Shown here in pieces: positions 1-5,529 of a stretch of DNA of 5,558 nt. Within the stretch, counting starts at the first letter, position 1. Each line of letters opens with the position of its first letter. Made by a program: the position numbers and the translations under genes. The notes below the pieces were generated by a model. It had not been told where the DNA came from, ran no database searches, and was given only the letters and a program-made list of their open reading frames with translations. Origin of the DNA: Planctomycetaceae bacterium (GTDB taxonomy: Bacteria; Planctomycetota; Planctomycetia; Pirellulales; Thermoguttaceae); contig JAISQH010000205.1 of NCBI GenBank assembly GCA_031274385.1, forward strand, positions 1 to 5,558. The letters run 5' to 3'.

Positions 1-6
1 CATTGA

Positions 7-55
7 TTTTCCGTTCCGTATGTTTGCGGAGTACTGTAAACATACGAACGGAGGA
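7..55. repeat. Long imperfect hairpin at window start
   Basis: Bases 17-25 (cgtatgttt) pair perfectly with 38-46 (aaacatacg) around a 12-nt loop. After a single bulged C at 16, pairing continues from 7-15 to 47-55 with two G-U wobbles in the plus-strand RNA, giving about 18 pairs. No run of T follows on either strand, so it is not a clear intrinsic terminator. It may be the end of an upstream transcript, a REP-like intergenic repeat, or a structured leader element. Confidence 0.5.
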
Positions 56-65
56 AAATTTTAGG

Positions 66-82
66 TGACTCCTTCGGGGTCA
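66..82. repeat. Short GC-rich hairpin, tgactcc-ttc-ggggtca
   Basis: Seven pairs (one G-U) close a three-base loop. It lies 10 bases after the larger hairpin, so the two may form one structured element. The sequence after it is AT-rich but has no immediate T tract. It could be part of a dispersed intergenic repeat or a weak terminator for a gene lying before the window. Confidence 0.4.
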
Positions 83-125
83 GATAAAATCGCTGGTTTT
101 CTTTTTCAACTTTGAAAAAATACTC

Positions 126-154
126 TTGAATTGACTTTGTTTTTTTTGTATGCT
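126..154 (+). promoter_or_regulatory. Possible sigma-70-like promoter of the autotransporter gene
   Basis: TTGAAT at 126-131 and TATGCT at 149-154 are separated by exactly 17 bases; each hexamer matches the consensus at four of six positions. A start near 161 would give a leader of about 78 nt containing the inverted repeat at 170-219. Promoters of the suspected phylum are poorly defined, and AT-rich leaders give such matches by chance, so this is tentative. Confidence 0.25.
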
Positions 155-169
155 CCGTTGATTTTGCGG

Positions 170-219
170 ATTGAATAAAATTGCGGATCAAAAAGAATAA
201 ACCGGAAATTTTATTCAAT
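170..219 (+). promoter_or_regulatory. Perfect 13-bp inverted repeat in the autotransporter leader
   Basis: Bases 170-182 (attgaataaaatt) are the exact reverse complement of 207-219 (aattttattcaat), with 24 bases between them. The right arm ends one base before the AAAGG at 221-225, the only Shine-Dalgarno-like sequence before the gene. In mRNA it would be a long A-U stem beside the ribosome site; in DNA it could be an operator. A copy of the right-arm end (attcaataaaaagg) recurs just after the gene's stop codon, at 3323-3336. Confidence 0.45.
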
Positions 220-238
220 AAAAGGTCTTTCTCATTTG

Positions 239-3200
239 ATGCTTGTTTCATGCTCGCTGAATAATATGATGATGATGATGACACGATTTTTATTTTTGGT
301 TGGTTTCATTGTGACTGCTTTGGCTGTTTCTGTTTTGGAAGGCGCGAATCTTGAGATTGCTGACGGGGCAACCCTCTCCATTACCGACCCGCGCGATCTT
401 GCGGATTCTGACCGTTACGGCAATAAAGGAACCCTCAAAATCACCGCCGCCGTAATTTTGAACATCGCCGCCGGCGTCTTGAACATTGAACCGCTCGAAG
501 AAGGTCGCGAAGGACTTGATCTTGGTGTTGTGAACAGTCTCGGAACCATTAACGCCGAAAAAACCATTCGTTTTCAGGAAGGTTCCAACCTCAGCGGAGA
601 AGTTTATTCCTCGCAAAATGTGATTTTTGACGGCGCGTCAACTCTTGCCGGGACTCTTCAAGCCAAAGTCCTTGTCTTCAACGCTTCGGAAAATCAAGAC
701 GAAAACGGAAATATGTTGGCGAGCCAAATTGATTTGAGCAACGGAGCAACGTTGGATATTGAAGAACTGTCGGTTCGCGGTTCGGTGGAAATCACCATGA
801 AAGACGGCGTTGGATTGGAATTAAACTCGTTGGTGGTCGAAGGAACCGGAACTTCGCTCAATGTTTCGGAAAATTTGACCGTTTTGGGGAATTATACGGG
901 CGGAGCGGGGTCAACAATGGTCAGTCAACCGGATGATGACGGTTGGAACGGAACAATTACGCTTTTGGGAGGCGGAGAACTTGTCGAAGGAACCAACAAC
1001 CTCATTATGCAATCGGTTCTTTTTGCCAAAGAATTACGAGTTAAAAATCGGACAGCCATTGCCGAAGAACTCACTCTTTATGGTGATTTTACCGTGTTGT
1101 CGCCGGAAAGCGGCAAGGAATCGCTTGTTACGGTGGATTACGGATTGATGACTTCGGGGAAAACAACCGTCCAATCCGGCGGAATCCTCCGTTTGAACGG
1201 CGAAAGTTCGTCCAATATGATTTATTTTGGCTATTATTATTACAACGGATTGTTTTTCGGAGGGCTTGAACTGCAAAACGGAGCAACTTTAGATGTTGCC
1301 TCAGCCGATCAAACGATTTCCGTTGCTCTTGGGGATACTTCCACTTTTTTGTCCGGTTCCAAAGTCACGGCTAAAAATGTCCATCTTTCCGGTGTGGATA
1401 CCGCCGGAAGCACCAAATTACAACTCGTCCAAAACTCCGGTACCATAACCGCTTCGGGATTGTTCCAATTAACAAGCGTCAATTTCGAGAATAAGAACGG
1501 CGGACTTTTAACGGTGAACGGCATCAAGTTGGCATCGGCAAGCGTTTTGAATCTTTCGGGCGGCGACAGCGAAAGTAACAACGGCGGTTTGACATTCATC
1601 GGCGATTCGCCTTACTTGGAAATCAGTGCCAATTCTTCTTTAATTGCCGAAGGAAAAACGTTGAATTTTACCGGCGTGGAAGTGATTAACCATAATCCAA
1701 CCAACGGGATTCAGGCGAAATCGTTGCTTTTCGGCAACGGCGGTTCACTGAGCGGAGCGGGAGTTTACGCTGCCGATGCGACATTTGAAAGCGGTTCCAA
1801 AGTCAAACTCGACAACAACGGCGATCTCGATTTCGGAAATCATGCCGTTTGGTTGCAAGAAGGTTCAACCATCGCGCTAACAATTGGCACCAACGGCGTC
1901 GGAGCCATTGTGACGGAAGGCAAAGTCACAATGGAAGACGGTGTTGTTTTGGAAATCGTGGACGGTTCCAATTACAATGGCAGAGTCAAAATATTCAAGA
2001 TTATTCAAGGTTCGGCGGATTCGGTTTTTACGGAAGTGACGTTGGCGGATTCTTTGTTTTTCAAACTCAATCAAACCGATTCGGACGGCAACGGAGGATT
2101 GCTTGTCGAAATTGTCAAAACAGCGGATTTGACTGATTACGCCCATTCCTCCAACCAAAAGAATCTCGGCGATTTGATTGACCGTCTGTTGTTTAATAAC
2201 GACAGCATCACTGAGAATCAAAAACTTGTTTTTGATGCGTTGATGCAGATTGAAAGCGTTGCGGATTACCAACAGAGTCTTGACGATCTTTCCGGCGCAA
2301 CACGGGAAAACAGCATTTTGTTTGCTCTTTCTTCTCCTTGGCGTATTCCGATGGAGAATATCGGTTTCAACCGTTTATCCTTAGCGTTGGAAAACAACCA
2401 AGCCGCCACGAATCAACCCGCCACACGCGGGCAAAAAATCTTTAGAAAGCCGAACTGGTCATTACCGAAGTGGAGTTTTTCGCATGACCTTTGGGCGGAC
2501 ATTTATTACAATTACACGAAGTACAACGCTGACGGCAATGCCCCCGGCGGAGACGGCAATCTTGGCGGATTTTATATGGGAACAGCGTTTCCGACACCGT
2601 TTAAGGAATCGCTGTTGGGGATTTCGTTTGGTTATTCTGCCGGACAGTACAAACAAGGTTTGGATAAAGTCGATTTAGGCAATTTCCAAATCGGTCTTTA
2701 TGGCGGGATCAATCTTTTTGAGCGTAATCTTCAACTTCGAGGTTTTGTTGGTTATGGTATTCAGGATTACAAGATGAGCCGGAATATTCGGATCGCCCCT
2801 TACTTACCGACTCCTGTTTCGGGCAAAACCGATGGCAATTCGATTTCTGCGGCGTTGTATTTGGTGCGGCCGGTTGACATTTCGGAGCGTTTTTTGGCAA
2901 AGCCGATGTTGGGAATTGACCTGGAACGCCTGACGCAAGACGGTTTTACCGAGAACGGCGACTTCAATGCGGTTCTTTTGTCGTATGACGATGTGACGTT
3001 ATTACGAACGATGTTCCGTCTTGGAATTACGGGAGATTACGTATTCCGTCGAGTTGGTTTGACCGGTCGGTTTATGTATGGTCTCAAAATTGCCGGAGAC
3101 AAAACCGCCGCCGCTCAACATCATTTCCTGAATCCGGCTGATGCGTCCTTCCGTGTTGAAAGCGTCAATTTGGGAAGCAGTCAATTCGATCTCGGATTCG

Positions 3201-3319
3201 GCAGCCGCATCGGTCTTAACCGACTCCAAACCGCGTTGCTTTTCCTTGATTACAACGCCGCACTCAGTAAAAATTCCAACTCCCACACCGCGTCTCTCGG
3301 CTTACTCTGGAAACGATAA
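239..3319 (+). CDS. Autotransporter (type Va) with beta-helical passenger
   Basis: This is a self-exporting surface protein of about 1,026 residues. From the ATG at 239, residues 15-36 form a signal peptide (T-R, then hydrophobic FLFLVGFIVTALAVSVL, possible cleavage after EGA). Residues about 37-630 are a passenger rich in G, N, S, T and V with recurring strand-turn units such as GATLSITD (43), NGATLDIEEL (168) and NGATLDVASAD (347), typical of a right-handed beta-helix. At about 631-640, LTDYAHSSNQ begins the usual helical pre-barrel linker, which includes SLDDLSG at 680-686. From about 748 to the end, roughly 280 residues of alternating aromatic strands (LWADIYYNY, FYMGTAF) form the beta-barrel, a normal length for the family. 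The mature protein has no cysteine, as is usual for passengers. It ends in LLWKR, not a terminal aromatic. No catalytic motif is visible in the passenger, so adhesion or structure is likelier than enzyme activity. The start is uncertain: TTG at 236 and five in-frame ATGs at 266-280 are alternatives. AAAGG at 221-225 lies 13 nt from 239. Confidence 0.9.
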   Translation: MLVSCSLNNMMMMMTRFLFLVGFIVTALAVSVLEGANLEIADGATLSITDPRDLADSDRYGNKGTLKITAAVILNIAAGVLNIEPLEEGREGLDLGVVNSLGTINAEKTIRFQEGSNLSGEVYSSQNVIFDGASTLAGTLQAKVLVFNASENQDENGNMLASQIDLSNGATLDIEELSVRGSVEITMKDGVGLELNSLVVEGTGTSLNVSENLTVLGNYTGGAGSTMVSQPDDDGWNGTITLLGGGELVEGTNNLIMQSVLFAKELRVKNRTAIAEELTLYGDFTVLSPESGKESLVTVDYGLMTSGKTTVQSGGILRLNGESSSNMIYFGYYYYNGLFFGGLELQNGATLDVASADQTISVALGDTSTFLSGSKVTAKNVHLSGVDTAGSTKLQLVQNSGTITASGLFQLTSVNFENKNGGLLTVNGIKLASASVLNLSGGDSESNNGGLTFIGDSPYLEISANSSLIAEGKTLNFTGVEVINHNPTNGIQAKSLLFGNGGSLSGAGVYAADATFESGSKVKLDNNGDLDFGNHAVWLQEGSTIALTIGTNGVGAIVTEGKVTMEDGVVLEIVDGSNYNGRVKIFKIIQGSADSVFTEVTLADSLFFKLNQTDSDGNGGLLVEIVKTADLTDYAHSSNQKNLGDLIDRLLFNNDSITENQKLVFDALMQIESVADYQQSLDDLSGATRENSILFALSSPWRIPMENIGFNRLSLALENNQAATNQPATRGQKIFRKPNWSLPKWSFSHDLWADIYYNYTKYNADGNAPGGDGNLGGFYMGTAFPTPFKESLLGISFGYSAGQYKQGLDKVDLGNFQIGLYGGINLFERNLQLRGFVGYGIQDYKMSRNIRIAPYLPTPVSGKTDGNSISAALYLVRPVDISERFLAKPMLGIDLERLTQDGFTENGDFNAVLLSYDDVTLLRTMFRLGITGDYVFRRVGLTGRFMYGLKIAGDKTAAAQHHFLNPADASFRVESVNLGSSQFDLGFGSRIGLNRLQTALLFLDYNAALSKNSNSHTASLGLLWKR

Positions 3320-3360
3320 ATAATTCAATAAAAAGGAGAGAACTTGGTAGTAGCAACGTT

Positions 3361-3375
3361 TGCCCTGAAAAGGCA
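3361..3375. repeat. Single copy of the GCCCTGAAAGGGC-type palindrome
   Basis: tgccctgaaaaggca is a near-palindrome: six pairs with one mismatch around gaa. It closely matches the two arms of the larger element at 3955-4017, so the same repeat family occurs in both intergenic regions flanking the small genes. It lies between convergent genes and could help end transcription, but no T tract supports that. Confidence 0.45.
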
Positions 3376-3389
3376 GGATACAAAAAAAT

Positions 3390-3411
3390 CTGATTATTTC
3401 ATTTTTTGTGG
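3390..3411 (+). repeat. Left copy of a 22-bp inverted repeat
   Basis: This stretch (ctgattatttc, then attttttgtgg) is the reverse complement of 4121-4142 with a single mismatch, A against G at the twelfth base. Similarity continues weakly outward for about 7 A-rich bases. The two copies enclose both small genes and the palindrome block, about 750 bp in all. No transposase lies between them, and I see no target-site duplication outside them. They may be ends of a small non-autonomous element, or two oppositely oriented copies of an intergenic repeat that sits downstream of genes. Confidence 0.5.
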
Positions 3412-3423
3412 AGGTTCATTTTA

Positions 3424-3437
3424 GTCGCGCTAGCGAC
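3424..3437 (-). terminator. Small hairpin after the two-gene operon
   Basis: gtcgc-gcta-gcgac forms five G-C-rich pairs with a four-base loop. It begins two bases beyond the stop codon of the last minus-strand small gene, in the convergent gap with the autotransporter. On the minus strand it is followed by TAAAAT, not a T run. It is a weak terminator candidate and could instead be a short intergenic palindrome. Confidence 0.25.
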
Positions 3438-3438
3438 G

Positions 3439-3633
3439 TTATGATGCATAACCGGCAAGTTTTAAGGCGTTTTCGAGTTTTTGTACTCTTTGTTCCAACT
3501 TTTGAATTTGCTGTCGAATTTTTCCGTATTCCAAAAGTTCCCGTTGGTAATCGAACATCGAATTGGGAATATCGTTTTCGATGATGTCATCAATTACTTC
3601 GCTGTTTGCTTCGATAAAATCAAAGTCTGTCAT
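3439..3633 (-). CDS. Small acidic coiled-coil protein, function unknown
   Basis: I do not recognise this 64-residue protein. Its N-terminal half is strongly acidic (TDFDFIEANSEVIDDIIEND). The C-terminal half, about residues 30-60, is a predicted coiled coil: I39, I43, L46, V50, L53 and L57 follow perfect a/d heptad spacing, with E, K, Q and R between them. Net charge is about -6; there is no signal peptide or membrane segment, so it is probably a cytoplasmic oligomer or partner-binding protein. The ATG at 3633 is chosen because AGAGGAG lies 7 bases before it. A longer reading from TTG at 3702 lacks such a site and runs inside the preceding gene. The start overlaps the end of the upstream gene by 14 bases, which indicates coupled translation. 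A role as antitoxin or adaptor is possible, but no motif shows it. Confidence 0.7.
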   Translation of the reverse strand: MTDFDFIEANSEVIDDIIENDIPNSMFDYQRELLEYGKIRQQIQKLEQRVQKLENALKLAGYAS

Positions 3634-3838
3634 TGAAATTCTCCTCTGTCCATTGGTTGGAGTGGATGGTAGTTGTTGAAGAAAACGTCGAAAGTTGAAC
3701 AATTGTAATGAAGTTTTCGATTACAATGGCACCTTTTTTAAACGCCTCAATTGCAATATCTTTATCTTGTATTGTTTTTTTCGACCCGTCAAGTGGGCTA
3801 ACGATTCGATACTTTGTAAAACTTTTTAATTTAGGCAT
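3620..3838 (-). CDS. Small hypothetical protein, first gene of a two-gene operon
   Basis: This 72-residue protein is not recognised. Residues 1-48 look like a compact folded unit: basic start (MPKLKSFTKYRIVSP), a DGSKKT turn, an amphipathic stretch DKDIAIEAFKKG and a strand-like AIVIENFITIVQL. The tail, from about 49, is polar and rich in S and T (STFSSTTTIHSNQW) and may be flexible. It has no transmembrane helix, export signal or cysteine, and its overall charge is slightly positive, against a strongly acidic partner downstream. The ATG at 3838 is well supported by AAGGAG five bases upstream. The gene ends inside the next one, whose ribosome site lies within this coding sequence. The size, overlap and opposite charges resemble toxin-antitoxin gene pairs in layout only; no known toxin fold or catalytic motif is visible. 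Confidence 0.7.
   Translation of the reverse strand: MPKLKSFTKYRIVSPLDGSKKTIQDKDIAIEAFKKGAIVIENFITIVQLSTFSSTTTIHSNQWTEENFNDRL
3641..3647 (-). promoter_or_regulatory. Ribosome binding site deciding the coiled-coil gene start
   Basis: On the minus strand AGAGGAG stands seven bases before the ATG at 3633. It lies inside the last codons of the upstream gene. It favours the 64-residue product over a longer form from TTG at 3702, which has no comparable site. Confidence 0.65.
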
Positions 3839-3954
3839 TTATTCTCCTTATTTATTGTCAAGTGGTTCGTCAATTTAATAACTTGAAGTTGACTGGTTTG
3901 ATAATGAATTGTTTTTTTGAGCAGGAAAGTTAAGTCTGGAAATCCCATCAACAA

Positions 3955-4017
3955 CGCCCTGAAAGAGCAATATAAAATAAGAATCTCTTTCATTTCCTAT
4001 TCTGCCCTTTCAGGGCG
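3955..4017. repeat. REP-like inverted repeat with GCCCTGAAAGGGC arms
   Basis: cgccctgaaagagca at 3955-3969 pairs with tgccctttcagggcg at 4003-4017, 14 of 15 positions, across 33 AT-rich bases. Each arm is itself nearly palindromic. Similar gccctgaaagggc motifs are, from recall, common multi-copy intergenic elements in several environmental phyla. It sits downstream of the phosphoesterase gene and upstream of the small operon, where it could stabilise or end transcripts. Confidence 0.6.
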
Positions 4018-4039
4018 ATGGATGTTGGAAAAATCGTAA

Positions 4040-4085
4040 CCCGCCGCGTTGCGGTGGGCTGGCTTATATTGCCACCTTGCGGGGT
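4040..4085. repeat. REP-like GC-rich hairpin, cccgccgc-gtt-gcggtggg
   Basis: Bases 4040-4047 pair with 4051-4058 (eight pairs, one G-U) around the loop gtt. The following ggcttatattgcc and ccaccttgcggggt carry further small complementary segments (ggtgg with ccacc), so alternative folds exist. It is far richer in G+C than its surroundings and lies directly beside the other palindrome, as composite intergenic repeats often do. It has no T tract and no coding potential. Confidence 0.6.
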
Positions 4086-4120
4086 AAATCTTTAAATAAA
4101 ATACCTCAAAAATCTTTCAC

Positions 4121-4142
4121 CCACAAAAAACGAAATAATCAG
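4121..4142 (-). repeat. Right copy of the 22-bp inverted repeat
   Basis: Read on the minus strand, this begins ctgattatttcg and matches 3390-3411 at 21 of 22 positions. It starts eight bases after the stop codon of the phosphoesterase gene. It closes the segment that contains the palindromes and the two small genes. Confidence 0.5.
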
Positions 4143-4149
4143 TTTATTT

Positions 4150-5265
4150 TTATTCTGATTCTGCTGTTACTGAAGTTTCGTTTGATTTGGTTGGAACGAG
4201 TTCGATGACATAGAAATCAGGTCGGCAAAAAAAACGAACACGCGGTGCTCTTCCTCGTTCCAGACCGGTTCCGTTGGAAACAATAAGCGTGGAACCTTCG
4301 GGAAGTACCGTCAAACCGCTCGCCCACTTGTTCGGCAATCCTTCGGACATCGTAATAATCGCGCCATAACCGGGAATCTGAACCTGACCGCCATGCGTGT
4401 GACCGGCAAGAAGTAACTCCGCCTCTTGCTCCGCCAACGCAAAAAGCGGAGCATGACCAACAATAATGCGGAATCGGTTTTCCGGGTTTTTATCGGCAAC
4501 CGTTTTCGCGGTGAACGAGCCGTACATGCTCAATAAGGTCAAACGAATCTCTCCGGCATTAAACGAAACGGTTCGTGAAATCGGAGTAATATTCGTCCCC
4601 CTAAACGAACGAGTCCAATTAAACCACGTTCCGTTCTCCTGATTGCCCTGAACCGCGTACACTCCATAAGGAGCATCTAAATTCATTTCACGGAGTAATG
4701 TATTCAATTCCGAAATCAAACGGTCTTCGTGTTCTTTTGTCCGAGCCTGAAGATAGTCGCCGCCCAACAAAATCAGATCAGCATTTTCTTGTTTGACTAA
4801 TTCAAGAGTTGTTCGTTCGTAGCGTCCTACCTGATCCATTTGGAGATCAGTCAGGAATATTATTTTCATTGGTTTTGTAATTTTCGGTGTTGTGATGGTG
4901 TGACGCCTGATAACAATCGCGGTTGGCTCAATAAGAAGCGCGTCAACCGCAACACCAAGATAAACAACACCGCAAAGAAACAGAACAAGCGGAAAAACGG
5001 TTTGGTGTTGATGATTAACGGTTTGCCGCCGGATCAAAAAAGCGGAACCAAGCAAGAAGAATCCGCCATGCCAGGCAAGACCGTGAATAATAAGATTGAA
5101 ATCGCCCCATCCCAAAACAATTCCCAAAAGAAAAACCGCCAGCAATCCTTGTTCGGCAAGATTCAGAAATCGCAAAAGAGTGGTAGGAGGATACCGCCGA
5201 ATCGACCATAATAACAGGAGATCAAGGAAAAACATCAAAAAATGATAAAGCAAAAAAATAATCAT
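4150..5265 (-). CDS. Membrane-anchored calcineurin-like metallophosphoesterase, YkuE/YaeI-like
   Basis: This 371-residue protein (from ATG 5265) has four hydrophobic helices, at about residues 1-21, 36-54, 58-78 and 90-110. Positive loops (IRR after helices 1 and 3) place the C-terminal catalytic domain outside the cytoplasm. The domain starts near 130 and carries the family's ordered motifs: LTDLQ (D140), GGDY (D170), QGNQE (N208), VGHAP (H271) and AGHTHGGQ (H289, H291). Relatives hydrolyse phosphoesters with two metal ions, and several act on membrane lipids such as lipid A precursors or lipoteichoic acid primers; the substrate here cannot be read. Two positions are odd: the usual DxH histidine is Q142 and the GNH histidine is Q209. 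I recall a DLQ-type branch ending in SNGTGLERG-like and RFFCRP-like sequences, so this may be a subfamily trait, not decay. GTG at 5274 is an alternative start; neither start has a clear Shine-Dalgarno sequence. It is transcribed towards the small operon, 311 bases away. Confidence 0.88.
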   Translation of the reverse strand: MIIFLLYHFLMFFLDLLLLWSIRRYPPTTLLRFLNLAEQGLLAVFLLGIVLGWGDFNLIIHGLAWHGGFFLLGSAFLIRRQTVNHQHQTVFPLVLFLCGVVYLGVAVDALLIEPTAIVIRRHTITTPKITKPMKIIFLTDLQMDQVGRYERTTLELVKQENADLILLGGDYLQARTKEHEDRLISELNTLLREMNLDAPYGVYAVQGNQENGTWFNWTRSFRGTNITPISRTVSFNAGEIRLTLLSMYGSFTAKTVADKNPENRFRIIVGHAPLFALAEQEAELLLAGHTHGGQVQIPGYGAIITMSEGLPNKWASGLTVLPEGSTLIVSNGTGLERGRAPRVRFFCRPDFYVIELVPTKSNETSVTAESE

Positions 5266-5321
5266 AACAAACACCGGAAATACCGCACATTAAACAAGAC
5301 AGAAAAAAAAGGATTTTTATT

Positions 5322-5336
5322 TTTGTTGTCAACAAA
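5322..5336. promoter_or_regulatory. Palindrome tttgttg-t-caacaaa, possible operator
   Basis: Seven-base arms flank a single central base, the form of a dimeric regulator's binding site. It overlaps a minus-strand TTGACA, 62 bases upstream of the phosphoesterase start, which suits a repressor site over a -35 element. No cognate regulator is in the window, and short AT-rich palindromes can arise by chance. Confidence 0.25.
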
Positions 5337-5503
5337 TTGTAACGGTCAGTTTTGTTTTTTCGAGGTTTGTTTTAAAGTTTGTGTAGTAGACCTTTTCTCT
5401 AACTTCCTAAAAAGGTAACTGTCTATTTTATTTTGCGCTCAAAGACGCAAAGAGTCAAACGAACCTCTTTTTCGCATCAAGTAATCCATTTGTGGGATTC
5501 TAC

Positions 5504-5529
5504 CACGAAAAACACGAAACATCACGAAA
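5504..5529. repeat. Three short tandem CACGAAA units
   Basis: cacgaaa occurs at 5504, 5513 and 5523, spaced nine and ten bases apart. Such cacgaaaaa runs are, from recall, familiar low-complexity intergenic sequence in several bacterial groups. The spacing is near one helical turn, but no function is shown. Confidence 0.45.

Larger units (their letters stand above)
3839..4149. other. Intergenic region between phosphoesterase and small operon
   Basis: These 311 bases contain no credible gene. Next to the small operon lies AAGGAG (minus strand, 3849-3844), its ribosome site. Behind that are an inverted pair tcaagt/acttga (3858-3863 and 3881-3886) and the palindrome aacttgaagtt (3880-3890), which could be operator elements. 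TTGACG and TTGACA occur on the minus strand here, but neither has a well-spaced -10 box before the ATG. The middle is filled by two palindromic repeats (3955-4017 and 4040-4085), and the far end by the right copy of the 22-bp inverted repeat. This region must hold the small operon's promoter unless the operon is read through from the phosphoesterase gene. Confidence 0.6.

Noticed and set aside
290..616. Minus-strand open frame of 108 codons inside the autotransporter gene
   Set aside because: It lies wholly opposite a strongly supported coding region, and its product has no recognisable domain; the other frames inside the long gene (for example 1877-2272) were rejected for the same reason.
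3634..3702. Longer form of the coiled-coil protein starting at TTG 3702
   Set aside because: No ribosome site precedes 3702, and the extension overlaps the upstream gene in another frame. The ATG at 3633 has a strong Shine-Dalgarno sequence.
3439..3838. Firm toxin-antitoxin call for the small gene pair
   Set aside because: Only the layout and charge fit; neither product shows a known toxin or antitoxin motif, so it is kept as a hypothesis.
4840..5211. Plus-strand open frame of 123 codons opposite the phosphoesterase
   Set aside because: It is antisense to the membrane-helix segment. Its product is extremely rich in N, K and Q and looks like a shadow translation of hydrophobic codons.
5390..5416. 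Stem acctttt/aaaaggt as an intrinsic terminator
   Set aside because: It has only seven mostly A-T pairs, a 13-base loop and no following T run; too weak to call.
5504..5529. CRISPR array suggested by repeated CACGAAA
   Set aside because: The units are seven bases with two- to three-base gaps, so there are no spacers of CRISPR size and no cas gene nearby.
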